Below are positions 51,818 through 59,205 of a stretch of 64,000 nucleotides of DNA, one piece after another. Source of the stretch: Sinohyriopsis cumingii. Its lineage: Eukaryota; Mollusca; Bivalvia; Unionida; Unionidae. Under the pieces are notes generated by a model. The model saw only the letters and a list, made by a program, of their open reading frames with translations, was not told the DNA's origin and did no database searches. Both the position numbers and the translations under genes were made by a program. Every line of letters begins with the position of its first letter. Within the stretch, counting starts at the first letter, position 1. The stretch lies in NCBI GenBank assembly GCA_028554795.2, contig CM068842.1, forward strand, positions 27,412,577-27,476,576, read 5' to 3'.

Positions 51818-52809
51818 TGGTAGGCGAATCACTCACTACTCGGCTAGCCAGAGAGCGGCTAGCGGCGCTTAAAAAGTTCATACCGTTACGAGACAGGGTC
51901 CGAGAACAACTTCAAACGCGGCAGCAACTACAAACCGATTTTACTGTTGGAAGCGAACAACTGTTTGCCCCGGTAACTAAAGCGACTAAGGATGTTACAG
52001 CTGCAACAGAACGAGCAATATACGGGGATATTCCTAAGGAGGGCGAACGGAAAGAGGCACCTCTTCTTCCTGTGCTTGAAAAGATAGCAGCAGAGACAGA
52101 ACAAACACAGCAACGGATAAAACAACTTTCCAGTGATATAAAAACCCAACGAGAGTATGAACGATTAGCTGATATTGATGATTCTGAACAGGGTGATGTT
52201 GGTGAACTTCAAAAAATTTCCACTCAAAAAGGAGTCCCCTTTATAGATAAACTCACTGAAGGGGCTATAGCACAAATAAAACAACCTCAATTACTGAAAC
52301 CCGACAATTATAGGATTTTTGGTAATTTTGCCGCTCAAAGCTATCATTCAAGAAAAGACTTTTTAAAAGACGAGTATAAAAACAGTAATATAAAACGAAA
52401 TGACTGGGTTAATTGGTTGTATAAAACGAATAAAGGGGTTGATCGCTTGGATACAAAAGAATTGGGATATAAAGAATTTAGAAGGGGAATTGATGATTAT
52501 GATATACAACAACAACAACAAAAAGGAGAAGTCCAAGAAAAACGTCAAAAAAAAGCTGGTTCTAAAAAAACAAGCGGAGAGGGGTATCCAAGTGGTAGTG
52601 GTCTAGTTGAAAACGCTAGTGTTACCTGTCCTGGTAGTGTTCTCAGTGATATATCACGGCTAGAGGTACTAATCGGAGGAAAACGAGCCGGAAATAACTC
52701 TACGGAAATAATCAATGAGGCCGCTGATATTTGCAAGCGGTTATTTGCAGGTGGTATCATAGACATTAATTCATATCGAACGCTCATAGACGAACTCGTG
52801 GATGATTAA
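51817..52809 (+). CDS. Coiled-coil protein with Polinton-type C-terminal domain
   Basis: 330 residues. The N-terminal third is strongly charged and helical with coiled-coil character (VREQLQTRQQLQTDF, IAAETEQTQQRIKQLSSDI). The middle contains an aromatic segment, NYRIFGNFAAQSYHSRKDF. A Lys/Gln-rich linker follows, with five consecutive CAA/Gln codons. The last about 55 residues read ISRLEVLIGGKRAGNNS then a helical ADICKRLFAGGIID-x4-YRTLIDEL. From memory, a LxxLxGxxxAGNNS motif followed by such a helix recurs in unnamed proteins of animal Polintons, so this is probably a conserved structural or scaffold-like protein. That link is unverified. Its ATG overlaps the previous stop by one base. Confidence 0.7.
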   Translation: MVGESLTTRLARERLAALKKFIPLRDRVREQLQTRQQLQTDFTVGSEQLFAPVTKATKDVTAATERAIYGDIPKEGERKEAPLLPVLEKIAAETEQTQQRIKQLSSDIKTQREYERLADIDDSEQGDVGELQKISTQKGVPFIDKLTEGAIAQIKQPQLLKPDNYRIFGNFAAQSYHSRKDFLKDEYKNSNIKRNDWVNWLYKTNKGVDRLDTKELGYKEFRRGIDDYDIQQQQQKGEVQEKRQKKAGSKKTSGEGYPSGSGLVENASVTCPGSVLSDISRLEVLIGGKRAGNNSTEIINEAADICKRLFAGGIIDINSYRTLIDELVDD

Positions 52810-52818
52810 TTGGAAAAC
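52807..52818 (+). promoter_or_regulatory. TAATTGGAAAAC motif
   Basis: Provides the TAA stop of the 330-aa gene and lies 17 bp before the ATG at 52,836. Confidence 0.45.
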
Positions 52819-52835
52819 TGGTGTTTTTAATAAGG

Positions 52836-53267
52836 ATGATCATACACTACAACCATGATAAACCAGTACTCGTCTACGTGGTAAACTCGCGATTGCCTGT
52901 TTACCGCGCGTACTATGGAGATGGTCTCGGTAGCACCATTGCGGGGTTATTTACAAGAATGGCTCCAAAAGTAGCGCCGTTAGCCAAACAATTAGGAATG
53001 AAGGCTATTGATGTTATTCGTGATAAGGGTATTAGTGCCATTGGAGATGTTGCCGGAAAGGCGCTTTCTGCAGCAAAGGACAAACTAATGTCGTTGGTGA
53101 AATCCAGGAGAAAAAAACAGAAACCACCGGTGATGCCATCAACGACGGTGATGCCTGCAAATGTCAGTAAAGTAATAAATAACGCCGTGGAAGAAAAACT
53201 AGAGTCGTTGGCGGCTCAGTCATCCACCAACGCGCCCATGAACACAATAGCGGGGGAGTGGTCTTAA
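52836..53267 (+). CDS. Polinton minor virion protein (GLG..LF..P family)
   Basis: 143 residues. The start is ATG 52,836; the frame is open to an upstream GTG, but that codon lies between the motif and the ATG. After a short hydrophobic strand (VLVYVVN) comes VYRAYYGDGLGSTIAGLF (22-39), a pattern I associate with a conserved Polinton and adintovirus virion protein carrying an amphipathic helix after a Gly-rich turn. Repeated Ala/Gly/Lys helices (GISAIGDVAGKALSAAKDKL) and a basic stretch SRRKKQK (90-96) follow, suggesting DNA or membrane contact inside the particle, similar in spirit to adenovirus core/pVI-type proteins. Possible adenain substrate. Function is inferred from family context. Confidence 0.75.
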   Translation: MIIHYNHDKPVLVYVVNSRLPVYRAYYGDGLGSTIAGLFTRMAPKVAPLAKQLGMKAIDVIRDKGISAIGDVAGKALSAAKDKLMSLVKSRRKKQKPPVMPSTTVMPANVSKVINNAVEEKLESLAAQSSTNAPMNTIAGEWS

Positions 53268-53287
53268 ACAGAATTCAAAGAAAATCG

Positions 53288-53298
53288 CAATTGAAAAC
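53288..53298 (+). promoter_or_regulatory. CAATTGAAAAC motif before major capsid gene
   Basis: Matches the element motif at 10 of 11 positions and ends 6 bp before the capsid ATG. Confidence 0.45.
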
Positions 53299-53304
53299 AT
53301 CAAC

Positions 53305-54747
53305 ATGATAAATAATAGAATGTTTGCGCGAACCGCTGATCCCGCGTTTGATATGGATGCCCCAGTGCGCAGGGATGATTCTGTCCGTGATTATCAATAT
53401 TATTCTTATTATGCAGCGCAACCCGACCTACGATCGCGAATTGAACTTCAAGTCCAAGATACCAGTAGATACTTTCTGCCATGTGAAGCGTTTATCGAAA
53501 TTGAGGGAGAACTCGTGACAAATGCCGCCGATAATGCACCATACGCAGATAACGATCGTGTTCGAGTTGGCTTCGTTAACAACGGTATCATGGCGTTATT
53601 TGAGAGCGCCAGATATCTTATTGACGGGCGAGAAATTGAATCAATAGAACGCGAGGTTGATGTTGCAACGACGATAATTGGGTTAGCGAGATACTCGGAC
53701 GATTATACGAGATCGACGGGCCCATCTATGATGTTTGCGAAGGACACCACCGATAACGCTGATCATCTTCAATACGTTAACGTGCTGGTGGAAAGAGATA
53801 CCGCAGTTAACCCACAGGCTGAAGCAAATAACCCAGACCGCAGAGCAGGACCAGACGCTAATTTCACTGTTATAAAAAGTCTTAACGATAATTACAATAT
53901 GGGATTCGCAGCACGAGTAACAATGTTGCAAAGACCACGCCGACAGTTTTCATGCGCGATTCCACTCCATCACATATTTGGATTCTGCAGAAATGTCAGG
54001 AGGGTTATCTATGGGGCTAAGCATACAATCGCGCTGACGCGAAGGGGTGATGATAACAATGCAATATGGCATGCTGCTGGCGTCGCTGCCGGTAAAGTCA
54101 TTTTAACTAAAATGGCATTGTGGATGCCGGTGCTGACTCCATCAGTTACCACGGAAGCACGATTGTTAGCATTTATGGAACAGGGAGGAAAATCGTTGTT
54201 GAGTTGGCTAGCGGTAACAACTGATGCTAAAGAGGATAACGTCGCCGATACGTTTACATGGCACCTGGCATCAAAACAGGGTGTTTCAGCCCCGCGTCAT
54301 ATTTTTATAGCGCTACAGAATAGGGAACGATTGGGCAGTCAAGAACGCAGCCATATGATATTTGATAAATTAGGAGTCAGGGATGTTTCGCTGAGAATAA
54401 ACGGACAACAGGAACCATCCGAGGATATACAGCTTAATTACGGCGACAACCATGTCGCACGTGTGTATCATCGATTGCTGTCATACATGGGTCGTGATCA
54501 AAACGTCGACACCGGTTTGCAAATATCACAACTTGATTTTAAAAAGCTGTATCCGATTTATTATTTTTCGTTGGAACATCTTGATTTAACGAGACAATCC
54601 GTCGTTGATATACACTTCCGAGCTCGTATAGACCCGGCTGGTGTTAATTATAGAGCGGTTGCTGTCATTCTCAGCGATAAATCAATGCTGCTAGAAGGCG
54701 TTGGTGGACGAATGAGAATCGTTGATGCACCAGTGGAAAACATGTAA
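53305..54747 (+). CDS. Major capsid protein, double jelly-roll (hexon-like)
   Basis: 480 residues, the usual length for Polinton hexon-like proteins, which trimerise to form the icosahedral shell. Diagnostic segments are NNGIMALFESARYLIDGREIE-type sequence (93-112), the ISLPLKHIFGF-equivalent CAIPLHHIFGFC (217-228) followed by VRRVIYGAKHTIAL (231-244), and an ILTKMALWMPVLTPS segment later on. The protein is rich in beta-strand-forming sequence, with no signal or membrane segment. It is preceded by a CAATTGAAAAC motif and followed immediately by the pVI-like gene whose motif supplies the TAA stop. The frame is intact from ATG to stop, with no sign of decay. Confidence 0.93.
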   Translation: MINNRMFARTADPAFDMDAPVRRDDSVRDYQYYSYYAAQPDLRSRIELQVQDTSRYFLPCEAFIEIEGELVTNAADNAPYADNDRVRVGFVNNGIMALFESARYLIDGREIESIEREVDVATTIIGLARYSDDYTRSTGPSMMFAKDTTDNADHLQYVNVLVERDTAVNPQAEANNPDRRAGPDANFTVIKSLNDNYNMGFAARVTMLQRPRRQFSCAIPLHHIFGFCRNVRRVIYGAKHTIALTRRGDDNNAIWHAAGVAAGKVILTKMALWMPVLTPSVTTEARLLAFMEQGGKSLLSWLAVTTDAKEDNVADTFTWHLASKQGVSAPRHIFIALQNRERLGSQERSHMIFDKLGVRDVSLRINGQQEPSEDIQLNYGDNHVARVYHRLLSYMGRDQNVDTGLQISQLDFKKLYPIYYFSLEHLDLTRQSVVDIHFRARIDPAGVNYRAVAVILSDKSMLLEGVGGRMRIVDAPVENM

Positions 54748-54755
54748 TTGAAAGC
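54745..54755 (+). promoter_or_regulatory. TAATTGAAAGC motif
   Basis: Begins with the capsid gene's TAA stop; 20 bp before the next ATG (54,776). Confidence 0.45.
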
Positions 54756-54775
54756 ACAAACACGTTTACAATAAA

Positions 54776-55252
54776 ATGTCGTATAGTGTCGTCAGTGTAG
54801 AGTTGACTGATGGTCAAGTCAAGAAATTACGATCAAAGTCGGCTAAACAGTGCGGGACCACAATAACGCTGAAGCCGTCACAGATGGCGGGTGGTAATCA
54901 TAAGATATCGTTGACGGCGCGTCAAATAAAACATTTCAATGATGCGATGAAGAATAAAAAGGGTGTTCAGGTAGATTTCTCGGCCGCAGCGATTAAAAAC
55001 ATGGAAAAGACCGGCGGGATATTTCCGTTGTTAGCTGCGATTCCAGCGTTGATTGCCGCGGCCGCACCAGCAGTGGCGAAGGCGGCGGCGTTAGGAGCCG
55101 TTGGTACCGCGGCGGGGATGGCATTGAAGAAGGCAACCGGGAAAGGCTATAAAAAAAAACGATCCGTGGCCGGAAAGGGTCTAAGACTACCGGGAACCCC
55201 GTATTCATGGTACTCGGGAAAGGGTCTAAGACTACCGGGAACCGTTTATTGA
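54776..55252 (+). CDS. pVI-like minor capsid/membrane-active protein
   Basis: 158 residues. Two related N-terminal segments, VSVELTDGQVKKLRSK and HKISLTARQIKHFNDA, share the LTxxQ pattern that recurs in Polinton minor capsid proteins (memory-based). A KTGGIFPLLAAIPAL segment then leads into an Ala-rich hydrophobic helix (80-117), followed by a basic tail (KKATGKGYKKKR). Such a layout fits a cement or membrane-disrupting protein analogous to adenovirus pVI. The C-terminus has a perfect duplication of GKGLRLPGT (about 133-141 and 148-156), also nearly identical at DNA level. Overlap with an upstream ATG of the protease frame is probably not used. Confidence 0.75.
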   Translation: MSYSVVSVELTDGQVKKLRSKSAKQCGTTITLKPSQMAGGNHKISLTARQIKHFNDAMKNKKGVQVDFSAAAIKNMEKTGGIFPLLAAIPALIAAAAPAVAKAAALGAVGTAAGMALKKATGKGYKKKRSVAGKGLRLPGTPYSWYSGKGLRLPGTVY

Positions 55253-55277
55253 CTCAGGAGTCTATGACTCCTGAGTC
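55251..55277. promoter_or_regulatory. Perfect 12-bp inverted repeat with TAT loop
   Basis: GACTCAGGAGTC, TAT, GACTCCTGAGTC. It straddles the stop of the pVI-like gene and ends 10 bp before the protease ATG. With the preceding T it contains TGACTCA, the AP-1 consensus. Could be an RNA hairpin or protein-binding site. Confidence 0.6.
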
Positions 55278-55287
55278 TATGACTCCT

Positions 55288-55653
55288 ATGTCTAATTTTG
55301 ATTTAATAGATGCCGCAAACGCGTTAGCGATAAAAAACTTCAGAGGTGTTTTCATGAGGGATCAATTACCGACAAAACCAAGGAATATTGAAACCGGTAT
55401 AATTAACCTCGATGGGTCCTCCGGAGCGGGAACTCATTGGGTTGCATACGCGATTGATCCGCGTGCAATCGTCTATTTTGATTCATACGGGTTAGCCCCG
55501 CCAAACGAGTTCATGCGGTATATCCGGGCGTGTTCAGCCCGGGCGTGTTCAGCCCCGGTTTTTTATTCCACGCTGCCAACACAACAATTAAGTGACCCAC
55601 CGATATGTGGCCGTGAGGCATTGAACGTACTCGCGGCGATTTCATCATCGTGA
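55288..55653 (+). CDS. Adenain-type cysteine protease
   Basis: Predicted maturation protease that cleaves capsid and core precursors. The 121-residue product has the catalytic His in GTHWVAY (H50), an acidic partner in VYFDSYG (D65), the oxyanion-hole Gln region TQQLSD (Q99/Q100) and the nucleophile in PPICGREALNVL (C107), in the adenain order. It is shorter than adenovirus adenain (about 200 residues), ending 14 residues after the Cys. The frame is open to an ATG at 55,207, but that part overlaps the previous gene and encodes repeat sequence; ATG 55,288 directly precedes the conserved region. A 15-bp exact tandem duplication (55,525-55,554) gives RACSARACSA just before the C-terminal part. 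Confidence 0.88.
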   Translation: MSNFDLIDAANALAIKNFRGVFMRDQLPTKPRNIETGIINLDGSSGAGTHWVAYAIDPRAIVYFDSYGLAPPNEFMRYIRACSARACSAPVFYSTLPTQQLSDPPICGREALNVLAAISSS

Positions 55654-55654
55654 A

Positions 55655-55671
55655 AACCACCTCATGTGGTT
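55655..55671 (+). terminator. Small hairpin after protease stop
   Basis: AACCAC, CTCAT loop, GTGGTT, beginning 2 bp after the TGA stop, in the element's only sizeable intergenic gap in the structural block (92 bp). Might mark a transcript end; weak evidence. Confidence 0.3.
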
Positions 55672-55712
55672 GTAAACGAATACACTAGTGGGGTCGTAGA
55701 GGCCCGGCGGGT

Positions 55713-55723
55713 TAATTAGAAAC
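55713..55723 (+). promoter_or_regulatory. TAATTAGAAAC motif before fibre gene
   Basis: Variant of the element motif, 22 bp before ATG 55,746, followed by a T run and ACAATAACG. Confidence 0.45.
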
Positions 55724-55745
55724 GCCGTTTTTTTTTACAATAACG

Positions 55746-57542
55746 ATGATTGATATTTGGGGACGACCGGTTTCGGCGCTGAAGGAATCCACGGAAACAC
55801 TCGCCACCGATGACATAAAAAAACTAATCGAGGATGAAATCGCCGATACGTTGAATTTAACCAGTGTTGACCCAGGTGAAATAGTCATATTTCAAGACCG
55901 CCAGGGTAAATTGAAATCCAGTAATGTGTCGCTGGATGATGTTTTAACACGACAGCGTGATGCCGCCGAGGACACTATCGCGTTGTATACCGGCGACGGA
56001 CGACTCAAACCGGGTGAACATATATCGGCGGTAACATTAGTCAAAGACGGTTTTATAAGGTTGGATAGATCGGTGACCGAACTCGACGCGCAGGTGAAAA
56101 AATCTATCACCGATATACAGCTCACTACCGCTAGTTTTTTCGGGACCCCGACGGTAACCGAACCGAATCTTGCAACAATAAAAAATACTATTTCGGAGTT
56201 TACAACGCTGTCGGGCCAATTTTACACGTTACGAAAAAATGTTAACAGGATCGATGACAACTTTGATAAATTCTTTGGTAAAAAAAATACCAAGCTGGAT
56301 GAAATCACAACAACTATAAATGATATCACTGCGTATGGACGGGAAATAAAAACAATCAAAACTGATGTTGCAGCGAACAAAGGGGGTGTAGACGTGCATG
56401 AACGGGAAATAGAAATAATCGGCGCTAATGTTGCAACGATCATAAATAATGTAGACTCGCATGGACGGAAAATAGAAACAATCAAAACTGATATTGTAGC
56501 GAACAAAAGGAATATAGACGCGCATACACAGGAAATAGGAACAATCAAAACTGATGTTGCAACGAGCAAAAGAAATATAGACGTGTATGGACAGGAAATA
56601 AAAACAATCAAAACTGATGTTGCATCGAACAAAAGGAATATAGACGCGCATACAGGGGAAATAGAAACAATCGAACTTGATGTTGCAGCGAACAAAAGAA
56701 ATATAGACGCGCATACAGGGGAAATAGAAACGATCAAAACTGATATTGTAGCGAATAAAAAAAGTATAGACGTGCATGAACAGAGAATAGGAACGATCAA
56801 AACTGATATTGTGGCGAACAAGAATAATATAGACGCGCATGAATGGAGAATAGAAACAGTCAAAACTGATGTTGCAGCGAACAAAAAAGATGTGGACGCG
56901 CATACACGGGAAATAGATACACTCATTACTAAGGTTGCAGCGAACAAAAAAGATGTGGACGCGCATACACGGGAAATAGATACACTCATTACTAAGGTTG
57001 CAGCGAACAAAAAAGATGTAGACGCGCATACACGGGAAATAGATACACTCATTACTAAGGTTGCAGCGAACAAAAAAAATGTGGACGCGCATATACAGGA
57101 AATAGATATACTCATTACTAGGGTTGCAGCGAACAAGAATAATATAGACGCGAATTTGCGGAGAATAGAAATAATCGGAACTGATGTTGAAGCGATTAAA
57201 GACGGACTACCGAGAGTAGCAGAGCAATTCGAAAAAATAAAAATCCCTCATGAGAACATCATCAACACAGTATACACAATTCGGCATGGATCATTCGATT
57301 GGACTCCTACACAGAATACAGTAAATACTACCGCAACTGTTAAGGGCATTTATCGATTGACACTGGTTTCAATGATGCAGTTTAATATATTATCGTCGAG
57401 TTCATCCGGGTTTAACAATACAATATCAACAATTATAGACAAGAACGCAACTGAACAGTTTACAATTTATGCCGTTGATGGAAATTTAGCCCGGGCAAAC
57501 ATCACATGGTATGTGGAATTTGTAGCGAATCTAAGTAATTAA
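55746..57542 (+). CDS. Fibre-like protein with 21-residue coiled-coil repeats
   Basis: 598 residues. The N-terminal about 200 residues start with MIDIWGRPVSALK and contain a VDPGEIVIFQDRQGKLKSS segment, plausibly the part that anchors to the capsid. Residues 199-492 form fourteen 21-residue repeats (63 bp each) with consensus xEIxTIKTDVAANKxxIDAH; three heptads per repeat with Ile/Val at a/d positions and a regular Asn suggest a trimeric coiled-coil shaft. Repeats 9-12 are almost identical in DNA. The last about 100 residues are beta-rich (TVYTIRHGSFDW to YVEFVANL) and look like a receptor-binding head. This is the layout of adenovirus fibres and reovirus sigma1, though no sequence homology is claimed. 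Confidence 0.85.
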   Translation: MIDIWGRPVSALKESTETLATDDIKKLIEDEIADTLNLTSVDPGEIVIFQDRQGKLKSSNVSLDDVLTRQRDAAEDTIALYTGDGRLKPGEHISAVTLVKDGFIRLDRSVTELDAQVKKSITDIQLTTASFFGTPTVTEPNLATIKNTISEFTTLSGQFYTLRKNVNRIDDNFDKFFGKKNTKLDEITTTINDITAYGREIKTIKTDVAANKGGVDVHEREIEIIGANVATIINNVDSHGRKIETIKTDIVANKRNIDAHTQEIGTIKTDVATSKRNIDVYGQEIKTIKTDVASNKRNIDAHTGEIETIELDVAANKRNIDAHTGEIETIKTDIVANKKSIDVHEQRIGTIKTDIVANKNNIDAHEWRIETVKTDVAANKKDVDAHTREIDTLITKVAANKKDVDAHTREIDTLITKVAANKKDVDAHTREIDTLITKVAANKKNVDAHIQEIDILITRVAANKNNIDANLRRIEIIGTDVEAIKDGLPRVAEQFEKIKIPHENIINTVYTIRHGSFDWTPTQNTVNTTATVKGIYRLTLVSMMQFNILSSSSSGFNNTISTIIDKNATEQFTIYAVDGNLARANITWYVEFVANLSN

Positions 57543-57546
57543 AAAC
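57536..57546 (+). promoter_or_regulatory. TAATTAAAAAC motif
   Basis: Overlaps the fibre gene's TAA stop and lies 20 bp before ATG 57,567. Confidence 0.45.
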
Positions 57547-57566
57547 ACTAGCTCTTTTAGAATAAA

Positions 57567-58049
57567 ATGACCACCAAGGTAATTGAATCAGAGGTATCAC
57601 CGACGTCACATCAATATCGATTCGATACCGCAAAAGAATTCTCCGCGAACTTAAAAACGCTTTCCGAACAATACCGTGCAAAAATAAAAAAATACCGTCG
57701 TAAAATAACCGCCATCGACGCGGTCGTGTACTCGGTGTCGGGTATAGTAGCTGGCACCGGTGTTATTTTATCCACGGTGACCACGATAGCCCCGATCGCT
57801 GTTCCAATCGCTGTCTCCGCGATGACAACAGTTGCTGGAGTCGCCAACGCAATCACTAGAAAGATATCATCGTGTTTTCAGAAAAAACTCAACGAGTATA
57901 CAGTAAAACATCAAATAGTATCCGACGCATACTCGAAATTATCCGGGTTGATCTCATTATCGATTGATAATTTGTTCGTATCCGATGTTGAATTCTCCAC
58001 GATGGTCCAGTTGTATAGCTCCGCGATGTCAAAAATCGAGGATTTTTAA
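57567..58049 (+). CDS. Two-helix membrane protein
   Basis: 160 residues. A polar N-terminus ends in a basic helix (YRAKIKKYRRKIT, about 37-49), followed by two hydrophobic helices (about 52-72 and 74-96, rich in Val/Ala/Thr/Ile) and a cytosolic-looking helical tail (FQKKLNEYTVKHQIVSDAYSKLSGL). From memory, proteins of this plan (KKYRR helix, paired membrane segments, amphipathic tail) are common in animal Polintons without assigned function. Position between fibre and penton genes suggests a virion or assembly role; it could equally be a membrane-active accessory protein. No catalytic motif. Confidence 0.75.
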   Translation: MTTKVIESEVSPTSHQYRFDTAKEFSANLKTLSEQYRAKIKKYRRKITAIDAVVYSVSGIVAGTGVILSTVTTIAPIAVPIAVSAMTTVAGVANAITRKISSCFQKKLNEYTVKHQIVSDAYSKLSGLISLSIDNLFVSDVEFSTMVQLYSSAMSKIEDF

Positions 58050-58108
58050 CTGGAAGCCGGAACCACCTGGTTGCTGAAATTAGACACTAAAGACAACGAA
58101 TAATAATA

Positions 58109-58867
58109 ATGTCGCTGAACCCCGAAGGGTTTCAATTACTTCAGCGGATCGCGGAGAACACCACTCCGGTACAAACAAATATGATATCGATAACGTCAAC
58201 GAAACCCGAATTCAGTGTGAACTTCCCGTCGCCGGTTCCAGTGAAGGAAATAGCGCTGGCAAAATTGCGAATATACCACAGTTGGCCTAATATTCGAGCG
58301 AACGCATTTAACGGACAACAACCTAATAACTCGCTGGTTTTTGCACGGACAAATAAACCCGATGGGACCCCAAACTGGGAGGAGGTTACAATACCAACTG
58401 GGTCATACCAAATAGAGCAAATCAATAAAGAATTTCAACGCAGGATAAAATCGATCACAGGAAAAGAATCAAAAATCGCTATTACGGTTCATGAACCGAC
58501 GTTATCGTCGACGATTGAAATAAGCACACCGGGGTATATGGTTGATATTTATAACAGTTCAATAAGAACCATACTAGGATGGCCTAAGAATCCACCCGCG
58601 GACGCCCCCCCATCAACTATCCTCAGATACGATAACGGAGATGGTGGTAGGCATATTGCTCCATACAACGTAAATATTGCATCGGTGATAGCGATTAATC
58701 TAGTGTGCGATGTTATCGAAGGGAGTTACCAGGTGGATACCAAGCAATCAAATCAAGCTCAACAGGGGTATATCCTTTATTCGTTTTCACCAACAGCCCC
58801 TCCGGGATTTTTGATCATTGAGAGTCCGATTAATCCGGTCTATATGCGATGCCATGATCGGTTTTGA
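58109..58867 (+). CDS. Penton-like minor capsid protein, in-frame TGA before the end
   Basis: Predicted single-jelly-roll protein at the five-fold vertices. The 252 residues up to the first stop include VKEIALAKLRIYHSWPNI (45-62), EVTIPTGSYQIEQINKEFQ (92-110), a beta-strand segment ending GYMVDIYNSSIRTILGW (142-158) and a PPGFLIIESPINPVYM segment (about 231-246), all in the order of Polinton penton proteins. A TGA at 58,865-58,867 stops the frame, but the same frame then stays open for 30 codons and encodes the kind of C-terminal strand (DQ..NLIDL..EEL) these proteins normally end with, before TAG at 58,958. So the gene appears interrupted by a nonsense codon, or read through. Confidence 0.88.
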   Translation: MSLNPEGFQLLQRIAENTTPVQTNMISITSTKPEFSVNFPSPVPVKEIALAKLRIYHSWPNIRANAFNGQQPNNSLVFARTNKPDGTPNWEEVTIPTGSYQIEQINKEFQRRIKSITGKESKIAITVHEPTLSSTIEISTPGYMVDIYNSSIRTILGWPKNPPADAPPSTILRYDNGDGGRHIAPYNVNIASVIAINLVCDVIEGSYQVDTKQSNQAQQGYILYSFSPTAPPGFLIIESPINPVYMRCHDRF

Positions 58868-58960
58868 ACGAGAATTAATTTTAGAATTACCGATCAGTCA
58901 AATAACCTAATTGACCTACAAGAGGAGGAGTTAGTGATCACTCTGTTTGTAAGATCATAG
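58865..58960 (+). other. In-frame continuation of penton gene beyond TGA
   Basis: TGA (58,865), 30 sense codons in the same frame, then TAG at 58,958-58,960. The last two bases of the TAG are the first two bases of the right terminal repeat. The coded segment is beta-strand-like with an acidic EEEL, matching the expected end of the family. Confidence 0.75.
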
Positions 58961-59205
58961 CAGCAGAGGGGGCGATGACATCGACGCGGGACGCCCGATG
59001 ATTACCACGGGAAAACACCAACGAGATGTGTTGTGGCGAAATATAGCGTTTTCGAGCAAAAAACGCTAAGGCTCCATTTGCCAAACGGAGACTTTATTTT
59101 TTTTTTGTTCGAAAAGTGAGATTTCGAAGGAAGGCTCTATTTGTCGTTTTGAGGCCTTAATCGAAATTTGTCTAAAAAGTTGTCGGATTCGCCCCCTCTG
59201 CTGCT
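58959..59205 (-). repeat. Right terminal inverted repeat (247 bp)
   Basis: Reverse complement of the left repeat with three substitutions and a 2-bp insertion (GATGTGTTG versus GATGTTG). Like its partner, it begins and ends with inverted copies of AGCAGCAGAGGGGGCGA (58,959-58,975 and 59,189-59,205). Confidence 0.97.

Larger units (their letters stand above)
44467..59205. mobile_element. Polinton/Maverick (adintovirus-like) endogenous element
   Basis: A 14.7-kb element with 245/247-bp terminal inverted repeats, 5-bp target duplication and about 15 tightly packed genes. It carries the defining set: retrovirus-like integrase, family-B polymerase, A32-type packaging ATPase, double-jelly-roll major capsid protein, penton-like minor capsid protein and adenain-like protease. 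It also has fibre, PLA2 and membrane proteins. The terminal repeats differ by three substitutions and one 2-bp indel, so insertion looks recent. The interior is visibly richer in CpG than the flanks. Two apparent breaks (PLA2 frame change, penton TGA) mean this copy may not be fully functional unless recoding occurs. Confidence 0.97.

Noticed and set aside
52363..52548. Hydrophobic minus-strand frame opposite the 330-aa gene
   Set aside because: Complement of a Lys/Gln-rich coding stretch gives Phe/Leu/Ile by default; no start signal or conserved feature.
56222..57136. Long minus-strand open frames (about 300 codons) opposite the fibre gene
   Set aside because: They arise from the 63-bp repeat, whose length is a multiple of three and which lacks reverse-strand stops. 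The translations are repetitive Phe/Cys/Ser-rich and make no sense as a protein; the plus-strand coiled coil explains the sequence.
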